A stretch of 64,000 bases of DNA, from NCBI GenBank assembly GCA_032164245.1, contig JAVMKO010000003.1:137505259-137569258 (forward strand). Reading direction: 5' to 3'. Position numbers and translations under genes: made by a program. Within the stretch, counting starts at the first letter, position 1; the number at the start of each line of letters is the position of its first letter. Below, one piece after another: positions 23,803-35,800 of this stretch. Source of the DNA: Sternotherus odoratus. Taxonomy: Eukaryota; Chordata; Testudines; Kinosternidae. The notes below the pieces were generated by a model, which was not told where the DNA came from, did not search any database, and was given only the letters and a program-made list of their open reading frames with translations.

Positions 23803-26800
23803 CACTGAATATTGTGTTGTAAGATACTCTGACAATTTCATATATCTATCTAATATATATCTATATATATTATCTATAGCTATATATATCTTCCAATGTG
23901 ATATATGCCATCATGTGCCAGCAATACCCCTCTGCGATGTATATTGGCCAAACCGGCCACTCTCTACGCAAAAGAATAAATGGACACAAATCCAACATCA
24001 GGAATCATAACGTTCATAAACCAGTAGGAGAACACTTCAATCTCCCTGGACATTCTATTAAAGACTTGAGGGTGTCAATTTTAAAACAGAAAAATTTCCA
24101 AAACAGAATCCAACGAGAAGCTGATGAACTGGAATTAATTTGCAAATTGGACACTGTCAACTAAGGATTAAACAGAGATGTTGAGTGGCTTTGTCATTAT
24201 ACTAATTGAATGCGTTTTCCTAGTTAAGTCTCTTTTACAGATTCCTATCACTGTTAGACAGATAGATCCACTAAAATTTTCACTACAAAAGGTTTTGTTT
24301 CCTGCTGATAATGGCCCATCCAAATTAAATAGCCTCTTAGAATTGGTATAGAATTGACAACTTTTTTTTGCTTTGTGTGTGTATAAATGCATCTTCTGTT
24401 TGTTCCATTCTATGCATCTGATGAAGTGGGCTATAGCCCACAAAAGCTTATGCTGAAATAAACTGGTTAGTCTCTAAGGTGCTACAAGTATTCCTCGCTT
24501 TCTGCTCTCTCTGAGGCAAATAATGTATTATAAAGATCTAATGTTCAGAAAGCTGTGCACAAGTCCAACATGCTTTCATTGGACTGGGAAGCAGGTTTTA
24601 AGTCCCAGAAGAGAGAAAGAGAGAGAGAGATGATGGATATCATTAGTATATAGTGAACAGGCCAGATGAAGATCAGTTATACCTCCCTGCCCCATAGGGA
24701 ATGGCACACCTCAGCAGAGGGCTGGCAGTGATAACACTGTCTCTGTCCTCTCTTGATATCTCCATGAGGGGAAGGGAAGTTTAACACCTCCCAGAACTCC
24801 ACAGGAGTGCTGCCAGGGCGGGTACTGAATCAGCACGCTGCCCGAATGCCGGGGTCACACACTTTTCCAGCCAGCACAAGCTACATTTGTGACTTCACTG
24901 GCTCTTTATAGCTCTCCCATGAAGCCATGGCTGGTTTTCAGTGCCACAATCTCATCTCTGTCAGACTTTCTGCTGTCAGTGAACTCAGAAAATGCTTACA
25001 TGGGTATAGCCTTGAGTGCTTCCAGCCAAGAAGTATGGTATTACCTGCCTTGCTGAAAATATACAAGATTCACATTCTCTAGGTGAGAGAGGGTGAGCTG
25101 GGTGAAGTAGGCTGTAAAGAGATATACATTGATACATTTTTCTTACGGTTCTATATCGACAGTCTGTTCTCCAGGCCCTGGAGTCACTGGAATGCTGCTT
25201 CCATCAATACTATCTGAAACAGAAACAGGGATCGGATTGTCTGTTTAGAAACTATTTTCTTAACTAGCACATTACATTTGGTCCTCCATTGCCCCCAGTT
25301 GTGTTGCTATCTTTCTATTAAACGTTCCACAGAAATCAATGAAACATCAATGGCTGGTGCATTGGCCTGAATGTAGCAGGGGCCTTAAGAAACCAGGCAC
25401 AGTGTGTCTGGGCATAGCTGCAATTTTCAATAGCACCAGTTTCCACACCGATGACCACACTGGACAGTTTTATATTTTCCATTATAATCTACACACTTGG
25501 TTGTACATATTAGCTTTGTACACCTACCGCACTGCCACTCATGCCTGATATGATCTCCCCTTATCATATGCTAAGAGCACCCACCCCTCCTCCTCCAAAT
25601 TCCTCTTTAAAATGAATTCTTCCATAAATCTCTCCTACCTCCTTTTCTCATCAATAATCCCCAGAGACTCCCTTAACTGATCTATTGTCCTATGACTTGT
25701 TTAAATTGTAAACTATGGGTCAGAAAACATGTACTAACATTCTATTATGTTATTGATTATGTATTATGTAATGAGAACCTATTTATGGCATTTTAGAAGT
25801 AATTTTGCAAATTGGTGAAATACAACACAATTCCGACCCCCGACCCCCCGCCCAAAAGAAGAAAAAACACTGCAACCAAACCCCTAAAATGCAGGTCATC
25901 TGTCACCTTGTTACTATATCTCTGAAGAGACTAAGGACCAGAGTTTAAGGAGGTACAATGGTGACAGAAGGTTCAGCTGGCCCTGGACTACTTCCTAGAA
26001 TTAGGAGAAGGCCAAAACTAAGTTCTGATCATCTTCTAGAACAGCGGTCGCCAACCAGTGGTCCGCGTTCGGGGCGGGGGGGGGGGGGGGGGGGGAAGCA
26101 GCGGGAGCAGTGTGCTGTGGCGCAACGCCGCGAAAGTGTGCCCCTGTGGGGCGGGGAGGCAAGCGGCAGGAGCTCCCGCCCCCTGCCTGCACAGACCAGG
26201 GTGCAGCAGCGCGGCGCTGCGAGAGTGTGCCCCTATGGTGCGGGGGGGTGGGGTGGGGAAACAAGCGGCGGGAGCCCCCCCCCGCCTGCACGGAGCATGA
26301 TGCAGCGGCGTGGCGCCGTGAGAGTGTGCCCCTATGGGGCGGGCGGGTGGTGAGGCAAGCGGCGGGAGACCCCCCCCGCCTGCCCAGAGCAGGGTGCAGT
26401 GGCGCGGCGCCGCAAGAGTGTGCCCCTATGGGGCGGGGGGGGGGGGTGAGGGAAGCAGCGGGAGCCCCCCCCCCCGCCGAGATAGAGAGCCTCCAGCTAC
26501 CGCGGCCGCTCCTGCGCCCCTCCCCCCCCCGCTCGAGCGGTGTGGCATCGCAGGGCCCCCCTCCCAGCTGGAGCGGGGGGGGCGGGGCTGTGGTGCCGCG
26601 CCGCTCGAGGGGGGGGGAACTTTAGTGGTCCGTGAGCTCTAAAAGGTTGGCGACCACTGTTCTAGAAAGAGCAGGAAGGAAGAAGAGAGGTTGCAGGATA
26701 GAGGACTAGGACTGCCAACAAAACAGTTTTATAAACTGGAATTCAGTGCCTACTAGAGAACGTATCGGAGCAACTTGATTTATCCATTTAACTAACCTGA

Positions 26801-29800
26801 GAAAGCTAGCAGTCAAATTCTTAATCTATTAAGGGGACGGATTGCAGAAGATAGGCATACAGAAGGGGAAGCAAGGAGAGGGCACAGAACATAACAGCAA
26901 TGTGTCCAGAGGCCTACTGACAGACTATGATGGGTGTATCACCCAGTGCTTTTGACCAGCACTGTGAAGAAAATGTGGATGTAAAACTGTAAAACATGGG
27001 GGATGTTCAACGGTCCAAGACAGAAGATAATTGAAATATACCTATTTTTCTTTTGGGTTACATGATAAATTTAATGATTCAGTAAGTAAAATCTTAATTC
27101 ATCACCTGAACCATGCTGCCAAATATCTAGTTTATCAGTTTTGCAAAGCTACACAAACAGAAATGTGTCTCCAGCAATTTTGAGGAATTGCTTTGCTTGC
27201 ACAGTTAATTTATAATAAAAAATAAGTTAAATTCTCTAATTTACTGGGGACCATTTCTAAGTTATTTAAGGTGTGATTAAGATGTTATTTCTACCTTGGC
27301 GAGACTCATCCAGCTTAGCTAATATCGACTATTTCCCCATACATACCTTAAAGATCTTTTCTATGCATAGTTATCTACATTTTTATATAGCATAACAGTG
27401 TCTTGATTTATGTATATTGGGCTTTAAACAAAATATTTACTACCACAATCATGTAGCCTGATGTTCTCCTGAACTGAATGCTTAAAACCAAACAACTGTC
27501 AAATCCCAAAACAGGTGTGTCCCCCTTGGTCCATTTGAGTAGGCTCCACTTTAGTTACAAACACTGTGTCCTTTAAAATAAATATGTTCTGATCTTTCTA
27601 TTTGAAATGAACCTGTCCATTTCCTAGTTTAAACCCAATCCTATAATATCTAGATGTACACATCTGGAAAAACAGACTTTGAAGAGCAGGAAAAGTAACA
27701 GTAGTTTGTGTGCATGTCTTGTCCTTCTCCCAAGAGGATTATTTCAAAACAGAAAGCACACAGCGAATAAAACATAATAGTGTTTTATGTAAGATGTGGA
27801 TTTGGGTCAGAGAAAGTGCTACATTAAATAAAATACTTACTAGATCGACATAGGAGCACCCGTGGAGTGGGTGTCAAAGGAGTAAGTGGCAGCTGGGGGT
27901 GAGATGCATTATGAGATGATGTAATAACACTGCTGAAGAGCCCAGATCCTTGGCGTACTGGGCTAAGCATAGGTGGTGGGGTATAGGGAGGAAACTCATG
28001 TGTCCTGTCTAGGAGATGATCTCCCAGGATGCGGGGAGAGCGAAGTTGGCTTTGATACAGCATAGCTCCCGAATAGGATGCACTGAAGTTGAAGGACGGA
28101 GGAGGTATGAAGAGTGGTTCAGGTCTATGTCGATATTTTTTCTTGTCCTGCAGAGATTTGAAGTCTTCTTCCAATTTTGCAGCACTTTGATGCTGTTTTC
28201 TGCTAAGTTCCTAAATGAAAATTTATAGCATTCAAACATACAGCTATGATTAATTTGGGTTACATTACATACGGTAGTATTTCCCACAGCTAATGGTGAC
28301 AGGAAAGCGGTTAACAACTGATGGCTGTTCAGGGCCCAACAAGGAATAAGTCTGATGGTTTCATTCCATTTTTGTTTGGTTTTATTAAAGCCAACAGGTG
28401 CCCACGTGACAAAATATCAACAGTACAACTGGTACTAGTTGGCAATCTTAAAAACCGAGATAATTAATTACCTTTCCAGCTTCAGAAATCCTCACTCCAG
28501 GTCAGAGAAGGGCTGTAAAAAAGCTGGCTAGGCCAGCAGAAGATTGGCATTTGCCTCTGGACGTGTTTAGTGAGAAAGAGAGGACCTAGCTCCAAAATGT
28601 CAGTGTGGCATTTTTATTTATTTATTTTTACCAGCACCCCTCACATGCACACTTCTCGTTTCCAAGTACACAGAATTTATATTGGTCTGGGAGTTGCTCC
28701 ATCTACCCCCCAATGTCTGAGTTTATTAGAAAGTTAAATGTTTTCCAACACATCTACTGGCTTTAGTAGGATGGACACATTTGAGCGCAGTGGAATAACT
28801 GCAGCATCATCACTAGCAGGAGAGGGGGGAAAATGTAATAAATTCAAATTCTTTGTCTCTTATCACTACATTTCCATCTGCTGGGTGGAATCCAGCTGCA
28901 AAGAATCTTGTATTAATTTTCTCCTTTCTTGGCAGGGAAAATGGTAGTAGATAAGAACTGGGGACATAAGAGCATTATATATTTCAATAATTTGGAGATT
29001 AAAGACATTTAACACTGTACCACCCTGGCTACAAAAAGTGACAGCAAAAGGGGCTATGCAAGTCTGAAATCTGATTTTCAGGGCAAATAAATGGTTAGGT
29101 AGCTTTTTAAGAACGCCACACATTTATGGTACACAGTCAGTGTTAAATATACTACTTTCAGGTGCTTAGGTTTTAAGATCTCATCTATGATAAACATGGG
29201 ATGGGGGGAATTTCTTGGCTAGATAAAGAAATACCAAAATTTCCTATATCATCTGGTTAATATTACTACTATCTAAAAATAAATTACTGAACATGTTTAG
29301 ATAATATATCTAAACACCACAGGTGGTTCTTGACAAGCACACTCACCCAATAAAAAGTATGTTAAAAGAACATTAACACTGTCACCTTTTATTCCTGCTG
29401 TTAATACATTCCAGCTTGTGGAAATGTTCTCTACTGCAGAGGTCCTGCCCTCACTGTTAGATCATGGCTATATCCCTTCCAACATCTGGTGAGTTTTCCT
29501 CCCTAAAAATTTAAGTTCTGTACATATTTTTCTTTTGCAGGAAAATATCTTTAAGAAGGACTGTGTAAAAACACTGAAAGCAATGAACTCACAGGAGAGT
29601 GTAAAACACAGCCATGTACTACAGAGTCAGTCATGACTGTGAACATTCAGTGTTCAAACGGAGGGGGAAAAAAAGACGTGGAAAATCAAGAAATATAACA
29701 GAGGTCTGATCAGAACCTCAAATTAAGTGTTGGCTCCTTCCTTTTTGCAAAGAGACAGTGTGGTACAATGGATAGGGCACTGGCTGGGACTCTGGGAATG

Positions 29801-32800
29801 TGGGAGCTATACCCAGCTCAGCCACTGACCTTGAGTGAGACAGTTTACCTCTAGAAGCCTCTGTCCACCCTCCTACCTGGTATGTGTTTATTCAACTGTA
29901 AGCTCTTTGGGGCATGGATTTTGTCTCACTATGTTTCATACAATGTCACCTCAATTTCCATTTTAGACACTATTGTAATACACAAGTAACAAAGAGTCTT
30001 GTGGCACCTTAAAGACTAACTAAAGTATTGAAGCATAAGCTTTCATGGGCTAATACCCACTTTGTCGGATGCAAAAGGTGGGTATTAGCCCACAAAAGCT
30101 TATGCTTCAATACTTCAGTTAATCTTTAAGGTGCCACAAGACTCTTTGTTACTTCTGCTATTCCAGACTAACATGGCTACCTCTCTAATTATTGTAATAC
30201 AAACACTTTTTAGCATTTTAGACACTACTGTAATACAAACGCTAACTATAGTTTCTTAAATTTTCCATTTTATGCTTTGCATAATTTTTTTAAAAAATTC
30301 TGATTACTGGTTTTAAATAAAAAACATGAACATTATGGATGATGGAATTCTGAAATAGAGGGTACAAATCAGTTGCTGTATTTTATTTGTTTAAAAACAA
30401 ACAAAAAACATGAGTCGTCTTGGAACCTGGTCATGTAAAAAGACTTACGCACATGAGTAATTTACTCCACATGAAGTCAAAGCAGAACTTATTTGTCTTG
30501 CTGTTTTATTTTGCTAGTGACTTTCTCTGTGTAGTAACAGCAGAAACATTTCTGCCTTTTCCCTCCTATAATTACTTTTCTCATACACTAAAGTCATTGG
30601 AACTTCTCATGTGAGCAAAAGTTACATGTCCAGGTATTTTTGGGATTGTACCCACAATGAGAAAACACCTTTGAGCCTCCTTTGATCACCTCTTCATTAT
30701 AACAGTCTGTCTTCAATTTGGGGGTGGGAGAAGGACTCTCCGTTTTACTATTTGCTCCTTATCTACCTCTGACTAGAAACCCTGATAAGTTAAGCAAAAA
30801 GAGTACAGAGACTATTATTATTTATATATATTTTTAACGGGTAGGTATTTTATTATTTTTCATTCAGAATATCTGGTACTCATCTTCTCATGGAGTGAAA
30901 TAAGGCACTGGAATTAAATTCCCATGAACCATTGCTCTCTATGCCGCTACATCAAATGGTTAAGGGCACTCTCAGTATAGGAAATGCAATATGGCATTTT
31001 TGAAAAATCTTCACACTGAATATTAAATAAGTCTCTGATGTTCTTGGCCTCACAGTTCAGAATTAGCTCTGTAATTCCCTGAAGGTCCAGACACTGTTGC
31101 TTAGATCCAGTACTGAAGCATTCTTTAGTACTCTATAAAAACCTAAATGTTTAACACTGGGACACAATGGAATGCCCATTTACTATTTGATTCACTTCAC
31201 CGTGCACTGCTGTTGCAGGGTACTTAGTTTCATTTTGCTTTCATTAAAAAGGCATTCACTAAAAAAATTGTCTTTACAAATCAATCCTTGGGACCCCTTC
31301 ATTGTAAGGCTTGAGACACAATGTGATTGAAGCAAAACAGTTACCGTTCCTTAGAATAACAGAAAGCTGCTCACCCTATCTCTAAGCTTCATCACTACTC
31401 TAATACACTTTCACTGCTACTATAAAAAACTGGGGTCCAGAGTTTGGAACTGTGTGTTCATAATTTGCACATGTAACACACAGGACGGCATGCATAATTC
31501 TGAGTGGCTGAGTGCACAGGTGCAATCTGATGTCTAACTGGCCACTGCAAACTCAGTCACTGCAACTGCATATGCAATTGTGGTAAATGTGCATGCACGA
31601 TCCTAAACATCTGGCCCAGAATCTACAGAGGAAATCTGCACCCAGTGAGCTCAAGGCCTCAGCCATCCCTCTCAGGAGATTAGAAATAGAAAGGAGAAAC
31701 TACACTGCTGAGCTATCGGCAAATGCAGAGATGCTGACTTCAGGGTTAGTACAGAAGGTGGAAGTCTGCACTAGCTAAAAGAAAAAGGAGGGAAACTCAT
31801 TAAAAAAATGTATGTGTGTGTGGGGGGGAGAAACAAATCCACAAATATTGTTAGAGATCACTGACAAGTGTTCAGGTTGTCCTCAGAATAGGCCACTCAG
31901 CTCAGGAGAGAGCGAGGTAGAAGTACTACTTTTCACTGTATGGGCAGTACTCACACCTCCCAGTCATTCCTCCTTGTGCCTTTCACAACTACACGGCAAT
32001 GGCAGATTTCTAATGTTGTTGCACTAGAAAGCGTAGTAAGTTAAATAATTTGTTTCATAGACACCAACTCTGTGGGTGCTCCAAGGCTGGAGCACCCACA
32101 GAGAAAAACTGGTGGGTGTCTGCACACACCAGCAACTCCCTGCCCCGCCCACCAGCTCACCTTGCCTCCTCCCCTGAGTGCGCTGCCATGTCCTGCTTCT
32201 CCTGCCTCCCGCCCATTGCTTGCGCTGGAAAACAGCCTGGGAGAGAGGGGGGAAGAAGGGGAACGCGGTGCACTGGGGGGAGGAGGCTAGGCCGGGGCAG
32301 GAATTTGGGGAGGAATCCAATAGGGGCAGGGAGGGGCGGAGTTGGGGCGGAGGCAGGAGGGTGCGAGCACCCACCAGCGCCGAGAAAAGCTGGCACCTGT
32401 GTTTTGCTTAAGCTCTCATTCAGCAAAAAAACTTAAGTGCATGCTTCATTGAAGTTCTACAGTCTCTGTCTTATTCCTGTCTAACGTGCTTTTCACCATT
32501 GTATCTGGTGATATGTGATTCAGGAGTTAAATGAAAGCCAGAAAACACTAATCATCATTACTTTTCCTTTTGGGTTTAAGAAGTCCCAATATTTTAACAC
32601 ATAGTTAAGACATGCTGAAGGGGGTAAAAGACCAATAAATAAATAAATAAATAAAAGATCCTATTGTATGTGCCTGTAGCAGGCCACACTGCACAGCTTC
32701 TTCTTAGAACATACTGCTTTAGTAACTACTATACAGTGCTATTTAATACACTGCAAAAAGATACACACATATATTTTACTTTAGAACAGGAAGAAAGTAG

Positions 32801-35800
32801 CGGCTGCATTTAAGCAACAAAAACAAACACAAAAGCACAAATAGTAAAAAAACCAAAAGGTGATAAATCCCTTTGTTTTAGTGGGACAGAAAATCCCCGC
32901 ACTAACGTTTCATATGGTTTATTTTGTATCTGAGTATTGATCTTCCATGAAGGATGAAATTAATATTCCCGGAGGACAGAAGAGGAATTACTGACAAGAT
33001 ACTACAGGCCTTCACCTTTCATTGCTAGGTGTGAGCCACGCTGATTTATTAAAATATCCCAGAGTATATATATTTAAAAATGCAACTGCACTAAAACCAA
33101 AGGGATTTAAAAGAATCACAGCACAGTTAGTAGCAAGAAGGGCAGCACTCACAGAAGATGAGCAGGGGGTGGCCACTTTGGGACTGCACGGTGGAGAGCA
33201 AGTCATCTTCATGAGAACTGGCATCTCGTCATCGGACACAGAATTGGTAGGCTTGTCTTTGACTGTGGTACTGTTGGTAGCGAGCTGTGCACTGGGCTCA
33301 GGCGACAGAAGCTTTACAGGGACAGAAACAGGCATGACGATAGGTGCGAGGCTATCCACCTCTTTAGGCGGCTGCTGTTGTGGTGGTTTCTCTCCTTCAT
33401 CCTGTACAGACAATTACAGGCTTTCAGCCTCAGTTAGAGGGTTCCTACTGGACTTACAGACTATAAAAATTGTATGAAAATGTATTCATCATGGTCTGGA
33501 AAGAAATGGCTCTGGTGCGAAACAAACAGTAGCACCCCTTCTCAGATTGCATATTTGGCCTGAATAAAATTGGCCAGATAATTATGACATATACATAGGA
33601 TTCAGCCTCAGAGATAAAGAACCATATAACATTTCTTGCAAAGATGACCTGCAAAGAGGATAAATAGGTTTGTGCTTTTTATTGCGTCTTTATGCTGAAA
33701 GCAGAAGGTAAAAAAACTTTTTAAAAAACTATTTGTTTTTTGCATTATAAATTCAGATCCTGTCTAACACAGGAGACAACAGAAGAACTAGTATGATTAT
33801 GCCATCAGAGATAACAAGGCAGCAAAACCTGACTGAGAGGAGAAGTTATTTTTATTCAGTCGAATTACACTCATTTTGTGTTTGTTTTTTGTTAACATCT
33901 GTTTAACTTAACACTTGGGAGAAAACCTCTCTGTTAAAGATTCAACACTCCTGATCCTTCAATTAAGTCTTGAAAAACATTTCCAACATGTCAGTTACCC
34001 AAGTAGTCCAGTTAAAAATAAGGAAGACAAGACTTGCCATTCCTAAAATTTCTAATATAGTAAACAGAAAAATAAAATTTAGTTTGCACCATTTTTTTAT
34101 TAATTACAAAAAACACAGGCACAAAACATTTTTTTCTCCCCTTTGACAGTCATCATTAAGCAAGGCTCTTGGCCTATGTATAGGCACAACTATACATATT
34201 TCCATTAATGTAGAAGGTACCATAACTGAAAAAAAAATTGGGGGGAAAAATGTTGACACAAAAGCAAAGCAAGCAGCAAACATTAACATGAAAAGAAGAG
34301 AGTCAAATAAAGTAAAATAAACGGCTACCTGTTTAAAATTAGGAGATGCTCTTACTCCTCCATGTGATCTCATGTGACCATTTAGGGCTGGTAAACTCTT
34401 AAATTCCTTCAAGCATATTGAACATGTTAGTTTGCTCTTTATATGGGACCTCTCAGGAAACGTTCCTTTGTTTGGGCCACTGGTTTTACAGGGAGATAAA
34501 GGAGAAATCACTAAGAGCGTTTTATCTGAGGATTTTGAAAGCAATTTGTAATTAAATTGTAATTAAACCATAAAACACTTCTTTCAGGTAGGTAAGCAAA
34601 GAAACCAGGATATATACCGTACTTACGGCTATGTGTGCTAATAGCTGAGCTCATGGATTCTCTTTCTGGAGGGGAAGTGAAGTGAGTAGGGTTGCCAGCT
34701 TTCTAATTGCACAAAAGTGAATACTTAGCCCCACCCCATCCCTAAAGGCCCCAGTCCCCACTCACTACATTCCCCCTCCCTCAAAGGTTTGCCCTCTCCT
34801 CCCCTCACTCACTTTCACTGGTCTGGGGCAGAGGGTTGGGGTGTGGGACAGGCATGAGGGCTGAGGACTCTAACTGGGGCATTGGCTCTGGGGTGGGGCC
34901 AGAAATGAGGGGTTCAGGATGTGGGAGGGCATGGGGGCTCCAGATGGGGGTGTGGGCTCTGGTGTGGGGCCAGGGATGAGGGGTTTGTTTTGCAGGAGGG
35001 GGCTCCAGGCTGGGGAAGAGGGGTTCAGGGTGTGGGAGGGGGCTCTGGGCTGGGGTGCAGGGGGTTGAGGGCTCCGTATGGGAGTGCAGGCTCTGGGGTG
35101 GGGCTGGGAATGAGAGGTTTGGAGCACAGGAGGGGGCTCTGGGTTGGGGGTGGGGGCTCAGGGCTGTGGCACAAGTTTATCTCTGGCAGCTTCCAGTCAG
35201 CGGCGCAGCAGGGGGGCTAAGGCAGGTTCCCTGCCTATCTTAAGTCCGCGCTGTGCCCCAGAAGCGGCCAGCAGGTCCAGCTCCTAAGTGAAGGTGCGGC
35301 AGGTGGCTCTGCACACTGCTCCTGCCTGCAAGAATGCCTCCACAGCTCCTACTGGCTGTGGCTCCCAGCCAATGGGAATGCAGAGCCAGTGCTCGGGAAG
35401 CACGTGGAGCCCTGTACCACCCCCCACCTAGGAGCCAGACCTGCTGGCTTCTTCTGGGGCACAGCACAGAGCCAGGATAGGTAGGTACCAGCCAGCCTTT
35501 GTTCCGTAGCACCGCCGACTGGACTTTTAATGGTCCAGTCGGCAGTGCCGACCGGAGCCGCCAGGGTCGCTTTTCAACCAGGTGCTCCAGTAGAAAACTG
35601 GACACCTGGTCACCCTTGAGACTCTCAGGTGGTCCACAATATGGACCAATATGACTTAGAACCAGAATTGTATTTCGGTGACTCACGTTTCCCTACTCAT
35701 CTATAATAGAAAAAGGGTGCCAGAACATGAGCGCCACTAACTGTGGCAGACAACTGTGCTAGTACGTGGTTCTCCTCAGAGTAATGATGGGCCCTTAAGA

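Larger units (their letters stand above)
22940..23841. repeat. Inverted repeat of about 41 bp enclosing microsatellites and a GC-rich repeat
   Basis: The left arm (22940-22981) and the right arm (23802-23841) are inverse complements over about 40 bases, apart from a 2-base indel. The core TCAGAGTATCTTACAACACA is identical. Between them lie a (CA)n run (about 22999-23050), a segment starting AAAATACCCGGCGTTGCTCG, two tandem arrays, sequence ATTTTCGACTCTTACGGTCA typical of a dispersed reptilian repeat, and a (GA)n run. I cannot assign the whole to a known class. Confidence 0.65.

Noticed and set aside
26110..26642. 171- and 102-codon plus-strand frames
   Set aside because: They translate the minisatellite inside a GC-rich hAT-like element; the repetition explains the open frame.
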